Source of the DNA: Corynebacterium suedekumii
Lineage (GTDB): Bacteria > Actinomycetota > Actinomycetes > Mycobacteriales > Mycobacteriaceae
Reading direction: 5' to 3'
Assembly: GCF_030252185.1 (NCBI RefSeq)
Contig: NZ_CP126970.1
Location: forward strand, 2,604,001-2,668,000
DNA length: 64,000 nt
In this document: positions 9,829-19,963 of the stretch, piece by piece
How positions within the stretch are numbered: position 1 is the stretch's first letter
How the letters are laid out: each line of letters starts with the position of its first letter
The notes under the pieces: model-generated
What the model was told of the DNA's origin: nothing
What the model saw: the letters and a program-made list of their open reading frames with translations, nothing else
The model's database searches: none
Position numbers and translations under genes: made by a program

Positions 9829-9899
9829 ATCGTTGTTCCTCCCGGATTGTCTACCGTTCATGCAGCTGGCACGTGCTTTTCGCTTCAGTAATCTGACCG

Positions 9900-10610
9900 T
9901 TACGCTACTGGGCGCGAACCCAGCACACCGGTTCCGACACGCACGATGTCCGAGCCCGCGGCAACGGCGTGTTCGAGGTCTCCGGACATGCCCGCGGACA
10001 GCTCCATCCGGCGCCCGAAACGCTCCTCCAGGTGCTCGCACAGCTCCCGCGCCCGGGCGAAGATGTCGGCCGGTCGGGAGTCCAGCGGCGGCACGACCAT
10101 GAGGCCCGCGAGGTGGAGGTGCTCGGCCGCCTCGACGACGTCGGCGAGCTCGTCGAGGTCCTTCTCAATCACTCCCCCACGCTCCGGGTCACCGTCGGCG
10201 GAGAGCTGGAGGTGGCACGGCAGCACCTCGGAGGTGCGGTCCCCGCGTTCGAGGGCCAGCGCCATACCCCGGTCGAGGCCGTGCGCGAGCGCGACGGAAT
10301 CGAGGGATTGCACGCCGGCGGCCCAGCGGGCGACGGAGTTGGCCTTCTTCGACTGGATCTGGCCGATCATGTGGATGCGGATGCCGGGCACCACGGCGGC
10401 CTTACCCCTCGCCTCCTGCTCGCGGTTCTCCGCCACGTCGGTCACGCCGAGCTCGAGGAGGTGGGCGAGGTCTTCTGCCGGGTGGAACTTGGTCACCGGC
10501 AGGAGCCGGACCTGGTTCTCCTCGCGGCGGGCGGCGCGTGCGGCGGCGTCGATACGCTCCCGGACGGCGGCGAGGTTGGCGCGGAGCTCGTCGGTGCGGG
10601 TGTCGCTCAT
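9900..10610 (-). CDS. YggS-family pyridoxal phosphate homeostasis protein
   Basis: 236 aa, single-domain PLP-binding TIM barrel without known catalysis. The PLP lysine motif LLPVTKFHPAEDL is near residue 38, VAENREQEARGKA and HMIGQIQSKKANSV follow, and the phosphate-binding SAGMSGDLEHAVAAGSDIVRVG end is intact. The start ATG overlaps the pgeF stop by 4 bp (ATGA), so translation is coupled. It lies 71 bp before sepF in the division cluster, the usual actinobacterial position. Confidence 0.92.
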   Translation of the reverse strand: MSDTRTDELRANLAAVRERIDAAARAARREENQVRLLPVTKFHPAEDLAHLLELGVTDVAENREQEARGKAAVVPGIRIHMIGQIQSKKANSVARWAAGVQSLDSVALAHGLDRGMALALERGDRTSEVLPCHLQLSADGDPERGGVIEKDLDELADVVEAAEHLHLAGLMVVPPLDSRPADIFARARELCEHLEERFGRRMELSAGMSGDLEHAVAAGSDIVRVGTGVLGSRPVA

Positions 10611-11350
10611 CGTCGCGCCCCCGTCAGCCAGACCAGGCCCGCCTGGCGGCCGGTGGTGCCCTCGCGGCGGTAGGAGAAGAAGTCCTCGTCCTCGATGGTG
10701 CAGCGCGGGTCCGCCTCGATGGCGGTGACGCCGAGGCCCATGAGCTGGCGGATCAGGCCCGCCCGCACGTCGATCCCCCACGTTCCCTGCGTGGTGCGGG
10801 TACGGGACCCGGGCAGATGCTTCTCGACGTCCGCGGCCATCGCCGCCGGTACCTCATAGTGACGGCCGGAGGCTGCCGGACCGAGCAGAACCTGGATGCC
10901 GGCCGGGGTGGCACCGAGCTCGACCATCCTCTCGACGGTGCGGGTGATGATGCCGTTGCGCGCCCCCATCCGCCCGGCGTGGGCCGCCGCGACGACCCCG
11001 GCGGTGTGGTCGGCGAGCAGGACCGGCACGCAGTCGGCGACGAGCACCGCGAGCGCCAGGCCCGGGGTGGTGGTCACCAGGGCGTCGGTGGTCTCGACGG
11101 GCCCGGACTGCGGCCTGTCGACCACGGTGACGGTGTTGGAGTGGACCTGCTCCATCCACACGATCTCGGCCGGCGCCAGCCCCACCGTGTCCGCCAGCCG
11201 GGCACGGTTCGCGGCGACATCGGCCGGGTCATCGCCGACGTGGTCGCCGAGGTTGAAGGAGTCGTAGGGGGACGACGACGCCCCGCCGGCACGGGTGGTG
11301 AACACCATGCGGACGGGGCGGGTGGTGACGGGCGGTGCACTCTGGGACAT
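10607..11350 (-). CDS. pgeF: Peptidoglycan editing factor (YfiH/laccase-domain family)
   Basis: 247 aa multicopper-oxidoreductase-like (DUF152) protein. Family members remove wrongly incorporated L-Ser from peptidoglycan precursors or act on purine nucleosides. The metal-binding residues are visible in WMEQVHSNTV, VLVADCVPVLLAD and AAAHAGRMGARNGI. ATG at 11350. It sits between ftsZ and yggS, overlapping the latter by 4 bp, which supports a cell-wall role. Confidence 0.9.
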   Translation of the reverse strand: MSQSAPPVTTRPVRMVFTTRAGGASSSPYDSFNLGDHVGDDPADVAANRARLADTVGLAPAEIVWMEQVHSNTVTVVDRPQSGPVETTDALVTTTPGLALAVLVADCVPVLLADHTAGVVAAAHAGRMGARNGIITRTVERMVELGATPAGIQVLLGPAASGRHYEVPAAMAADVEKHLPGSRTRTTQGTWGIDVRAGLIRQLMGLGVTAIEADPRCTIEDEDFFSYRREGTTGRQAGLVWLTGARR

Positions 11351-11373
11351 GCCTTAGAGGGTAGCCCGTTGTG

Positions 11374-12615
11374 TCAGCGGAGGAAGTCCGGCACATCCAG
11401 ATCATCACTGTCCCGGGTGTCCCGGGAGTCCCGGCGATCCGACTCGCGACGGTCGACGGCCGGACGCTCGTCGCGGGAGGTGAACAGGCCACCGTTGCCG
11501 GAGGAGGAACCTCGGTAGTGGTGACGGCCGCCGTCCTCGGAGGAGCGGGTCGGGGTGACAGACACTGAGTCACGGTCGTCGAAGAGGCGGCCGCGCTGCT
11601 CGTCCTGGGCCGGCGCCGGGGTGGCGCTCGAGGCCGGTGCCGGGGTGGCGGCGGCCGGCGGGTTGTTGTTCGCGGCGTCGAAACCGGTGGCCACGATGGT
11701 GACGCGCACCTCGTCGCCGAGGTTGTCGTCGATGATGGTGCCGAAGATGATGTTCGCGTCCTCGTCGGCCTGCTCCTGGACGGTGGACATGGCCTCGTTG
11801 ACCTCGAGGAGGCCGAGGTCGGAGGCGCCGGCGACGGAGAGCAGCAGGCCCTTCGCGCCTTCCATGGTGGATTCGAGCAGCGGGGAGTTGATGGCCTGCA
11901 GGGTGGCGGACATGACGCGGTCGTCGCCACGCGCGGAGCCCACACCCATGAGGGCGGAGCCGGCGTCGGTCATGACGGAGCGGACGTCGGCGAAGTCGAC
12001 GTTGATCACACCCGGGGTGACGATGAGGTTGGTGATGCCCTGGACACCGTTGTGCAGGACCTCATCGGCGGCGCGGAAGGCCTCCATCATGGACAGGGAG
12101 GCGTCGCCGAGCTGCAGGAGGCGGTCGTTCGGGATGACGATGAGGGTGTCACACACGGCGCGGAGTTCCTCGATACCCGCCTCCGCCTTGCGGTTTCGGG
12201 CCGGGCCCTCGAACTTGAACGGCTTGGTCACCACACCGACGGTCAGTGCGCCGAGCTTCTTGGCGATCCCGGCGACGACCGGGGCGGCACCGGTGCCGGT
12301 GCCACCGCCCTCGCCGGCGGTGACGAAGACCATGTCGGCACCCTTGAGGGTCTCCTCGATCTCCGACTTGTGGTCCTCGGCGGAGGTGCGGCCGACCTCC
12401 GGGTTGGCGCCGGCGCCGAGGCCACGGGTGGCCTCGCGGCCGATGTCGAGCTTGGTGTCGGCGTCGGAGAACAGCAGGGCCTGGGAATCGGTGTTGATCG
12501 CGACGAATTCGACACCCTTCAGACCCTCCTCGATCATGCGGTTGACGGCGTTGACGCCACCGCCGCCGACACCGACGACCTTGATGACGGCGAGGTAGTT
12601 GTTAGGTGAGGTCAT
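11374..12615 (-). CDS. ftsZ: Cell division protein FtsZ
   Basis: 413 aa tubulin-like GTPase that forms the Z-ring. The GTP-binding signature [13 protein letters not shown] is near residue 105, [15 protein letters not shown] is at the N-terminus, and the T7-loop NVDFADV is present. A variable linker leads to the conserved C-terminal tail [10 protein letters not shown], which binds SepF. ATG at 12615. Upstream is a 164-bp gap from ftsQ, large for this cluster, where separate ftsZ promoters are expected. Confidence 0.97.
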   Translation of the reverse strand: MTSPNNYLAVIKVVGVGGGGVNAVNRMIEEGLKGVEFVAINTDSQALLFSDADTKLDIGREATRGLGAGANPEVGRTSAEDHKSEIEETLKGADMVFVTAGEGGGTGTGAAPVVAGIAKKLGALTVGVVTKPFKFEGPARNRKAEAGIEELRAVCDTLIVIPNDRLLQLGDASLSMMEAFRAADEVLHNGVQGITNLIVTPGVINVDFADVRSVMTDAGSALMGVGSARGDDRVMSATLQAINSPLLESTMEGAKGLLLSVAGASDLGLLEVNEAMSTVQEQADEDANIIFGTIIDDNLGDEVRVTIVATGFDAANNNPPAAATPAPASSATPAPAQDEQRGRLFDDRDSVSVTPTRSSEDGGRHHYRGSSSGNGGLFTSRDERPAVDRRESDRRDSRDTRDSDDLDVPDFLR

Positions 12616-12779
12616 GAGTTCTGGTCTCGCCTTTCGGGGTGAGGGGATTCGTGGGTAACGAGGTTTCCTCCATCATGGGTGAACCGGTCTCGGTTTCAGC
12701 GCACATTTCGGGGCGTGTCGGCACCCTCAACCTCAACTTTAGGGTTGTTGAACTGGGGTTTTGTCTCCACACCCGAGGC
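12616..12779 (-). promoter_or_regulatory. ftsQ-ftsZ intergenic region with candidate ftsZ promoter
   Basis: The longest gap inside the otherwise tight cluster. On the minus strand a TAAAGT hexamer at 12741-12736 is the best -10 candidate. It lies in a Thr/AAC-like repeat context (GTTGAGGTTGAGGGT) about 120 bp before the ftsZ ATG. No convincing -35 is seen. Confidence 0.35.
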
Positions 12780-13445
12780 TCAGCGGACGGTGACCATCGC
12801 CGGGTTGGCGATGTTCCAATGCTGCCCCTCGCGGGTGAGCACGGCCTGCATCGCGAGCGCCTTGTCGTGGTTGTTCTCGTTCGCTCCCCAGTAGACCGTC
12901 CGGCCGTCGTGGAGGTGGAAGGTGATGTCGTAGGCGCTCGGGATGTCCACCCGCACCACCTGGGCCCGCAGCTCCTCCGGCAGCGACGCGACGACGGCGG
13001 CCACCGAGGTCAGGACCGCGGGCTCCTGCCGCTGGTCGCCGGTGACCTCCACGGCGGTCTCCGGCGGGACGTCGATGAGGAAGGGCGTGCCGGACTCGTC
13101 GATGAGGTGGTCCCCGTCGTCCTCGACGGAGTAGAGCACCGCCTGACGTTCGGTGACGGTCACCTCGAGCGTGTCCGGCCAGCCGCGGTCGACGGTCGCG
13201 GTCCGCACCCACGGCAGCGACACCACACCCGCGGCCGCCGACGAGGCGTCGACCCGGACGAGGTTGGCACCCTCGGGCACGCCGGTCGCCGCGACGATGT
13301 CCTCCTGGGAGGTGTACCCGGCACCGGTGACCTCGTAGGTGCGCACCGTGAGCACGGGGAACGCCCAGAGGACGCCGACGGCGACGAGCACCGCCACCAG
13401 GACGCCGGCGACGGCGACCGCTAAACGCTTTCTCGACATGGCCAC
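12780..13445 (-). CDS. ftsQ: Cell division protein FtsQ
   Basis: 221 aa bitopic divisome protein. There is a short basic cytoplasmic tail (MAMSRKRL), one membrane helix (about 8-29), then the POTRA domain beginning VLTVRTYEVTGAGYTSQEDIV, and the FtsQ beta domain with WVRTATVDRGWPDTLEVTVTERQAV. Start is GTG at 13445, with an ATG two codons in. It lies 5 bp after murC. Confidence 0.92.
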   Translation of the reverse strand: MAMSRKRLAVAVAGVLVAVLVAVGVLWAFPVLTVRTYEVTGAGYTSQEDIVAATGVPEGANLVRVDASSAAAGVVSLPWVRTATVDRGWPDTLEVTVTERQAVLYSVEDDGDHLIDESGTPFLIDVPPETAVEVTGDQRQEPAVLTSVAAVVASLPEELRAQVVRVDIPSAYDITFHLHDGRTVYWGANENNHDKALAMQAVLTREGQHWNIANPAMVTVR

Positions 13446-13450
13446 TGAAC

Positions 13451-14875
13451 CTACAGGGGGTTCTCGTCGAGCTGGGTGAGAATCTCACCGGCCAGGAGCG
13501 TGACGTCGCCGGCACCCATGGTGAGCACGAGGTCGCCGGGGCGGACCTGGGTGCGCAGGGTGTCCACGGCAGCCGAGAAATCCGGCTGGTGGACGACCGG
13601 GCAGGTCATGGAGTCGGTGATGATGCGTGAGGTCACACCTTCGACGGGCTTTTCCCGGGCGCCGAAGATCTCGAGGACCACGGCGGCGTCCGCAAGCGAC
13701 AGGGCGGCGGCGAACTCCTCGGCGAACTCGATGGTGCGCGAGTACAGGTGCGGCTGGAAGATGACGATCACGCGGGCACCGTCGCCCTCGGCGTCGACCT
13801 TCTGGCGGGCGGCCTGCAGGACGGCGGTGACCTCGGTGGGATGGTGGGCGTAGTCGTCGAAGACCCGGACACCGGACGCGGTGCCGCGGTACTCGAAGCG
13901 GCGGCGCACGCCGTTGAAGTCGCTGAGCCCGGCGGCCAGCTGGTCGAGGTCTCCCCCGGCGAGGTGTCCGGCGAGCAGCGCGCCGGCGCCGTTGAGGACC
14001 ATGTGCTGACCCGGGATCTGCAGGGTGACGGTGATCTCGCGGTCGTCGATCTGCACGCGCGCCTCGGTGCCCGCCTCCGTGACCTCGGTGTTGATGATCT
14101 CGGCGCCGAGCGGGACCTGCGGGTGCAGGGCCGCGGCGTCGGTGGTGCCGTAGCCGAGGACGGACAGGCCCTTCTCCACGCAGCGCTCGCCGAGGGCGGC
14201 GGCGTGGACGTCGTCGAGGCAGACGACGAGGTGCCCCGTATCGGTCAGCCGGTCGGCGAAGTCCTCGAAGACCTGGTGGTAGGCCTGCGCGGTGCCGAAG
14301 TAGTCGAGGTGGTCCGGCTCGATGTTGGTGACCACGGCGATGTCCGGGGCGTAGCGCAGCAGGGAGGCGTCCGACTCGTCGGCCTCCGCGACGAACGCGT
14401 CCCCGGTGCCGTGGTGGGCGTTAGTCCCTGAGCGGTTGAGCTGCCCGCCGATGGCGAAGCTGGGATCCAGGCCCGCGGCCTGCATCGCCGCGACCGCCAT
14501 GGAGGTCGTCGAGGTCTTGCCGTGCGTTCCGGCGATGAGCACCTGCCGGTAACCGGCCATGAGCTCGCCGAGCAGGTCCGAACGGCGGATGACGGGGATG
14601 CCGTGGGCCTGCGCGGCGGCCAGTTCCGGGTTGTCCTGCGGGATGGCGGCGAAGGACACGACGACGACGGTGGGCAGCTCACCGGCGAGCTCGAGGTTGG
14701 CGGCGTCATGCCCCACGGCGATGTGCGCGCCCATGGACCGCAGCGCGCGGACCGGCCGGGAGTCCTTGACGTCGGAGCCGGTGACCACCGAATCCCGGGC
14801 GAGCAGGATCCGGGCGACGCCGGACATGCCGGATCCGCCGATGCCGATGAGGTGGACGCGGGACAGGTCGGTCAC
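13451..14875 (-). CDS. murC: UDP-N-acetylmuramate--L-alanine ligase
   Basis: 474 aa ATP-dependent ligase that adds L-Ala to UDP-MurNAc. The N-terminal Rossmann motif [14 protein letters not shown], the P-loop GTHGKTSTT near residue 110, and the Mur central and C-terminal domains ([20 protein letters not shown]) are intact. GTG start at 14875 behind AAGGAGTCC. It lies 29 bp after murG. Confidence 0.96.
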   Translation of the reverse strand: MTDLSRVHLIGIGGSGMSGVARILLARDSVVTGSDVKDSRPVRALRSMGAHIAVGHDAANLELAGELPTVVVVSFAAIPQDNPELAAAQAHGIPVIRRSDLLGELMAGYRQVLIAGTHGKTSTTSMAVAAMQAAGLDPSFAIGGQLNRSGTNAHHGTGDAFVAEADESDASLLRYAPDIAVVTNIEPDHLDYFGTAQAYHQVFEDFADRLTDTGHLVVCLDDVHAAALGERCVEKGLSVLGYGTTDAAALHPQVPLGAEIINTEVTEAGTEARVQIDDREITVTLQIPGQHMVLNGAGALLAGHLAGGDLDQLAAGLSDFNGVRRRFEYRGTASGVRVFDDYAHHPTEVTAVLQAARQKVDAEGDGARVIVIFQPHLYSRTIEFAEEFAAALSLADAAVVLEIFGAREKPVEGVTSRIITDSMTCPVVHQPDFSAAVDTLRTQVRPGDLVLTMGAGDVTLLAGEILTQLDENPL

Positions 14876-14904
14876 TGCAGGACTCCTTGGGGAATGGGTG
14901 GTGG

Positions 14905-16017
14905 TTACGGGTGCCGCTGCGTGTCGACGCCCGCCGCGACGACGTCGGCGAGCTGTCCCGCCGCGTCCCCTGCCGCATGTCCACGGGCAGCGGCCCGCAT
15001 GCCGGCGAGACGGTCCTCGTCCCCGAGGATCTCCGTGACCTCGGTGACGAGGCGGTCGGGGGTGAGGTCGGCGTCGGCGATGAGGCGGGCGGCACCGGCC
15101 TCGACGACGGCGGTGGCGTTGAGCGCCTGCTCGCCGTTGCCGTGCGGCAGCGGCACGTACACGGCGGGCAGACCGGAGGCGGTGACCTCGGCGACCGTCA
15201 TCGCCCCGGAACGGCAGACGATGAGGTCAGCGACGGCGTAGGCGGCGGCCATGTCCTCGATGTAGGGCAGGGCCACGTAGTTCTCGTGTTCGGCCGGGGC
15301 GGAGTTGCGCTTGCCGTAGGCGTGCAGCACCTGGAACCCGGCCGCCTCGGCGAGGGTGTCCACGGCTCCCGCGACCGCCTTGTTGAGGCTGACCGCGCCC
15401 TGGGAACCCCCGGTGACCAGGAGTGTCTTCCGGGCCGGATCCAGCCCCCACTGCGTCCGCCCGCGTTCGGCGGCGGCCGCGGTGTCCCCGGTACGCAGAT
15501 CCGCCCGGACGGGAATGCCGATCACCTCACCCGGCATGCCGGATTCGGCGACCGCGTTGAAACCGGTGCCGCCGAGCCGGACGCCGAGCTTGTTGGCCAT
15601 GCCCGCCCGGGCGTTGGCCTCGTGCACGTAGAAGGGGATCCCGAGTGAGCGGGCCGCGAGGTACGCCGGGGCGGCGACGTAACCGCCGAACCCGACGACG
15701 GCGTCGGCCCCGACCTCCCGGAGGATGCCGCGCGCCTGGCGGACGGCGGTGACCACCCGCCACGGCAGCTTGACCAGGTCCATGCCGGGGCGACGGGGCA
15801 CGGGCACCGGGTCGATGTACTTCAGGTCGAATCCGCGGTCCGGGACAAGATCTCGCTCGAGCCCACGAGTGGTGCCCAGGGCGGTGACCGTCGCGCCGTG
15901 CCGCTGCTGGAGCGCCTCGGCGACGGCGAGTGCGGGTTCGATGTGGCCCGCGGTGCCTCCGCCGGCGACGACGACGGACAGGCCGGTGGTGGGGCCGTCA
16001 GTCAGGCTGTCGGGCAT
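14905..16017 (-). CDS. murG: UDP-GlcNAc: undecaprenyl-PP-MurNAc-pentapeptide GlcNAc transferase
   Basis: 370 aa peripheral membrane GT28 glycosyltransferase making lipid II from lipid I. The N-terminal glycine-rich loop [16 protein letters not shown] and the C-terminal donor-binding region ([31 protein letters not shown]) are all present. ATG at 16017 is 3 bp after the ftsW stop. Confidence 0.96.
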   Translation of the reverse strand: MPDSLTDGPTTGLSVVVAGGGTAGHIEPALAVAEALQQRHGATVTALGTTRGLERDLVPDRGFDLKYIDPVPVPRRPGMDLVKLPWRVVTAVRQARGILREVGADAVVGFGGYVAAPAYLAARSLGIPFYVHEANARAGMANKLGVRLGGTGFNAVAESGMPGEVIGIPVRADLRTGDTAAAAERGRTQWGLDPARKTLLVTGGSQGAVSLNKAVAGAVDTLAEAAGFQVLHAYGKRNSAPAEHENYVALPYIEDMAAAYAVADLIVCRSGAMTVAEVTASGLPAVYVPLPHGNGEQALNATAVVEAGAARLIADADLTPDRLVTEVTEILGDEDRLAGMRAAARGHAAGDAAGQLADVVAAGVDTQRHP

Positions 16018-16020
16018 GGG

Positions 16021-17418
16021 TCATCGTCTCCTGTCGTGGTGGGGCCGGTTTCTCCTGACGCTACCAGTCACCGGCTCACCGAACCGCTCCCGCGGGCCAG
16101 CCGAACGCGGTGCCGGAGCGGCCTCGCGGCGACGGGTGCGCTGGCCGGCCGGGGTGGGCACGGTCGGCTCCGGCAGGAAGAAGATCCGGTCGAACAGGGG
16201 GCGACCGTAGGACTGGGTGGCGGACACGGCCTGAGGCTCGTGCCGCGCGACGGAGGCGAGCAGCCCCATGGACCCGAGGGTGATGATCGCGGAGGTACCG
16301 CCCGCGGAGATCATGGGCAGCTGGATGCCGGTGACCGGCAGCAGGCCGATGACGTAGCCGATGTTGATGAACGCCTGGGAGACCACACCGGCGGTCAGCG
16401 TCGCCGCCATGAGGGACTGGAACTGGTTCTGCGCCCGCATCGCGGTCCGCAGCCCGAAGTAGCCCAGGAGCATGAACAGGACGATGACCAGGGCTCCGCC
16501 CCACAGGCCGAGTTCCTCGCCGATGACGGCGAAGATGAAGTCGTTCTTGGCCTCCGGCAGGTAGAACCACTTGGCGCGGGACTGGCCCAGGCCGACGCCG
16601 GTGGCGGAGCCGTCCGCCAGAGAGAGGAAGCCCTGATAGGACTGGAAGGCGGTGCCCCGCGTGTCGTCGAAGTGGCCGAACAGCGCGTCGAAGTAGACGT
16701 GGAACCGGTTGGAGCGGAAACCACCCGAGGCGAAGATTCCGGCGAGCAGGAGTCCGCCGGCGATGACCGCACCGACGATCCACCGGAAGTCCACCCCGGC
16801 AAACAGCAGGGTCAACACGACGACCATGGCGAAGGCGACAGCCATACCCAGATCATCCTCGGCGAAGATGAGGCCGAACATGAACAGCGAGACGACGGTG
16901 AACCAGGTGAAGTGACTGGACAGGAAGCTGCGGGGAGTGGGCTTGTCGGACAGGTAGCTGGCGCCCCACACGGCGATGGCCACCTTGGCCACCTCGGAGG
17001 GCTGCAGCCGGACCGGGCCGAGGACGATCCACGATTGGGAGCCGACCTCCTCGCGGCCGGTGCCGATGCCGGGAATGAGCACCAGGATGAGCAGGATGAT
17101 CGAGAGGCCCAGCAGCCACGGGGCGAGGCGTCGGACCGTCTGCGGTTTCACCCGCAGTGCGATCCAGAAGGCGACCAGACCGACGACGACCATCGCGCCC
17201 TGCCGGATCGCGGCACCCCACACGGTGCTTCCCTCGATGACCGACCAGGTCATGGACGACGACATCACCATGACGACGCCGATGCCGGTGAGCAGGAAGA
17301 TCACCGACCGCAGGATGAAGTAGTCCGCCCCGGGACGGGCCTCGAGCCAGTCCCGGGCCGCGGAGATCATCCCGCTGGCGGTGCGGTCGGAGGAACGTTC
17401 CGGTGCTGCGGTGCTCAT
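16021..17418 (-). CDS. ftsW: Lipid II polymerase FtsW (SEDS family)
   Basis: 465 aa septal peptidoglycan glycosyltransferase working with FtsI. About ten membrane segments are evident, with the SEDS signatures LGPVRLQPSEVAKVA, DLGMAVAF and LPVTGIQLPMISAGGTS. An Arg-rich cytoplasmic tail of about 60 residues follows the last helix. The ATG overlaps the murD stop by one base. Confidence 0.95.
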   Translation of the reverse strand: MSTAAPERSSDRTASGMISAARDWLEARPGADYFILRSVIFLLTGIGVVMVMSSSMTWSVIEGSTVWGAAIRQGAMVVVGLVAFWIALRVKPQTVRRLAPWLLGLSIILLILVLIPGIGTGREEVGSQSWIVLGPVRLQPSEVAKVAIAVWGASYLSDKPTPRSFLSSHFTWFTVVSLFMFGLIFAEDDLGMAVAFAMVVVLTLLFAGVDFRWIVGAVIAGGLLLAGIFASGGFRSNRFHVYFDALFGHFDDTRGTAFQSYQGFLSLADGSATGVGLGQSRAKWFYLPEAKNDFIFAVIGEELGLWGGALVIVLFMLLGYFGLRTAMRAQNQFQSLMAATLTAGVVSQAFINIGYVIGLLPVTGIQLPMISAGGTSAIITLGSMGLLASVARHEPQAVSATQSYGRPLFDRIFFLPEPTVPTPAGQRTRRREAAPAPRSAGPRERFGEPVTGSVRRNRPHHDRRR

Positions 17419-18845
17419 CAGGACTCCTCGGGTTCGGGTGCGGCGCCGGCCACCCGCCTGGCTGCGGCGGTGAACAGGTCTCCGCGTTGGCCCATGCCGG
17501 TGTACATGTCCAGGGAGGCGGCGGCCGGCGCCAGGAGGACCGTGTCCCCGTCCTCGAGGTGGGGGGTGACCAGGTCGACGAGGGTGTCCATCGCGGCGAC
17601 CGGGTCGGTGAGGTCGGTGATCTCGACGGGGACGTCGGGCGCGAGATCACGGAGGGCGGTGGCGATGGCCTGCCCGTCCTGCCCCAGCAGACCGACGGCC
17701 TTGAGGCGGTGGGCGTGGGTGGTGATGAGGTCGGTGACGTCCGCGCCCTTCAACTGCCCGCCGGCCAGCCAGATGACCCGGTCCAGGCCGGCGAGGGCGG
17801 CGTCCGCCGCGTGCGGGTTGGTGGCCTTGGAGTTGTCGATCCAGCGGACCCCGCCTCCGGTGGCGACGATCTGACCGCGGTGTCCGGCGACGGCGAAGGA
17901 GTCGAGGGCGGCGGCGATGTGGTCCGGGGTCGCTCCCTGGGAGCGGGCGATGGCGGCCGCCGCGAGGGCGTCGTAGATCCCGGCCGGGCCGGGTGGTTCG
18001 ATGCCTTCGACCGGCGCGAGCTCGACCGGTTCATCACCGGTGTGGTCGATGAGCCGTCCGTCGATGACGCCGAACTGCCCGCGGGCGGGTTCCCCGAGGG
18101 TGAAGCCGATGAGGCCGCGGATGCCGGCGGACAGCGACCGGACGTGTGGGTCGTCGATGCCGGCGACGGCGACGGGACCGGTGAGCACGCGGGCCTTGTC
18201 GTCGGCGTAGGCGTCGAAGCTGCCGTGCCAGTCGATGTGGTCCTCGGCGAGGTTGAGCAGGACACCGGCGTCGGGGGTCAGTTCGGTGGACCAGTGCAGC
18301 TGGAAGCTGGAGAGCTCGGCGACGAGGACGTCGACGCGGTCCGGGTCGGCCAGGGCGTCGGAGACGGCGACACCGATGTTGCCCACGGCCTCGGCGCGAC
18401 GGCCGGAGTCGGTCGCGGCCTGGGTCATCATCGCGGCGAGCATCGCGGTGGTGGTGGTCTTGCCGTTGGTGCCGGTAACCACGAGCCACGTCCGCGGCGG
18501 GCCGAACACCTCGGCGCGGTCGAGGCGGTAGGCGAGCTCGACGTCGCCGATGACGTCGAGGTGGGCCGCGGCGGCGTCGACAAGCAGCGGTGAGTCAGGA
18601 CGCCAGCCCGGGGAGGTGACCACGAGGGAGTACTCCCCCAGCCGGGTGCGGGCGTCGGCGACGCCGATACCGGAGATCCTCCCCCCGCAGGCCGAGACCA
18701 GGGCGGCCAGGGCGTCGGCGTTGTCGTCGGCCACGACGGTGTCCACGCCGAGGTCGGAGAGCAGTCGGGCGCAGCCGGCACCGGAGACGCCGGCGCCGGC
18801 CACGAGCACGCGGCCGGTCAGTTCCGTGGGGAGGGTGGGATTCAT
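17418..18845 (-). CDS. murD: UDP-N-acetylmuramoylalanine--D-glutamate ligase
   Basis: 475 aa. It adds D-Glu to UDP-MurNAc-L-Ala. [17 protein letters not shown] is at the N-terminus, the P-loop [13 protein letters not shown] near residue 120, and the central [13 protein letters not shown] and C-terminal [11 protein letters not shown] motifs follow. I start at the ATG at 18845, which overlaps the mraY stop by 4 bp; the open frame extends 30 bp further upstream without reason to be used. Confidence 0.95.
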   Translation of the reverse strand: MNPTLPTELTGRVLVAGAGVSGAGCARLLSDLGVDTVVADDNADALAALVSACGGRISGIGVADARTRLGEYSLVVTSPGWRPDSPLLVDAAAAHLDVIGDVELAYRLDRAEVFGPPRTWLVVTGTNGKTTTTAMLAAMMTQAATDSGRRAEAVGNIGVAVSDALADPDRVDVLVAELSSFQLHWSTELTPDAGVLLNLAEDHIDWHGSFDAYADDKARVLTGPVAVAGIDDPHVRSLSAGIRGLIGFTLGEPARGQFGVIDGRLIDHTGDEPVELAPVEGIEPPGPAGIYDALAAAAIARSQGATPDHIAAALDSFAVAGHRGQIVATGGGVRWIDNSKATNPHAADAALAGLDRVIWLAGGQLKGADVTDLITTHAHRLKAVGLLGQDGQAIATALRDLAPDVPVEITDLTDPVAAMDTLVDLVTPHLEDGDTVLLAPAAASLDMYTGMGQRGDLFTAAARRVAGAAPEPEES

Positions 18846-19951
18846 CGCAGGCTCACTCCCGTGGCGGAGAGCCACTCGCCGTAGAAGATGGACACGCCGA
18901 TCATCACGGCCATGGCGGCGATGAGCCAGAAACGGATGACGACAGTGGTCTCGGCCCAGCCGCCGTTCTCGAAGTGGTGGTGGAACGGTGCCATACGGAA
19001 GAAGCGACGTCCGGAGGTGCGGAACACGATGATCTGGATGACCACGGAGGCGGCCTCCATGACGAACAGGGCACCGACGATGATCATGAGCAGTTCCGTG
19101 CGGGAGGCGACGGACAGGCCGGCCACGAGGCCGCCGAGGGCCAGGGAGCCGGTGTCACCCATGAAGATCTTCGCCGGGGCGGCGTTCCACCACAGGAAGC
19201 CGAGGCAGGCCCCGAGGCCGGCGGCGGCGAGGACGGCCAGGTCGAGGGGGTCACGGACCGAGTAGCAGCCCGGCTCGACGGACACGGAGCAGGAGTTGCG
19301 GAACTGCCAGAAGGTGATGATGCCGTAGGCGCCCATGACCAGGGCGGTGGAGCCCGCGGCGAGACCGTCGAGACCGTCGGTGAGGTTGACGGCATTCGAC
19401 CAGGCGGCGATGAGGACGTAGATGAACACCAGGAACACGATGATCCCGATGATGCTGCCGCCGAAGGAGATGTCGAGGGTGTCGATGTCCCGGATGAACG
19501 ACAGGTGCGTCGACCCCGGGGTCAGGCCCTGCTCGTCCGGGAACTGGAGGATGAGCAGACCGAACGCGATGGCCAGAACCAGCTGACCGAGCAGCTTCGC
19601 CTTCTTGTTCAGGCCGAGGTTGCGGCCGAGGTAGAGCTTGATGAAGTCGTCGGCGAAACCGAGCCCGCCGAGGCCGAGGGTCAGGCCGAGGACCAGCAGG
19701 CCGGAGACGGTGAAACCGCCGGTGCCGGTGATGAGCCCGTAGGTGCCGACCGCGAGGTAGGCCACGAGGATGCCCACGAGGATGGCGATGCCACCCATCG
19801 TCGGGGTGCCGCGCTTGCGCAGGTGGGACTTCGGGCCCTCCTCCCGGATCTCCTGCCCCAGGCCCTCGGCGGAGAACCGCCGGATGAGCACCGGGGTGAG
19901 GAAGATGGCGACGAGGAAGCTGACCGTGCCTGCGATGATGATCTGTGTCAC
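18842..19951 (-). CDS. mraY: Phospho-N-acetylmuramoyl-pentapeptide transferase
   Basis: 369 aa polytopic enzyme making lipid I from UDP-MurNAc-pentapeptide and undecaprenyl phosphate. About ten membrane segments. The family signatures GTPTMGG, the DDFIK motif, [12 protein letters not shown] and the histidine motif MAPFHHHFE are all present. GTG start at 19951. It sits between murF and murD with a 4-bp overlap at its 3' end. Confidence 0.96.
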   Translation of the reverse strand: MTQIIIAGTVSFLVAIFLTPVLIRRFSAEGLGQEIREEGPKSHLRKRGTPTMGGIAILVGILVAYLAVGTYGLITGTGGFTVSGLLVLGLTLGLGGLGFADDFIKLYLGRNLGLNKKAKLLGQLVLAIAFGLLILQFPDEQGLTPGSTHLSFIRDIDTLDISFGGSIIGIIVFLVFIYVLIAAWSNAVNLTDGLDGLAAGSTALVMGAYGIITFWQFRNSCSVSVEPGCYSVRDPLDLAVLAAAGLGACLGFLWWNAAPAKIFMGDTGSLALGGLVAGLSVASRTELLMIIVGALFVMEAASVVIQIIVFRTSGRRFFRMAPFHHHFENGGWAETTVVIRFWLIAAMAVMIGVSIFYGEWLSATGVSLR

Positions 19952-19963
19952 GACGTATGTCCC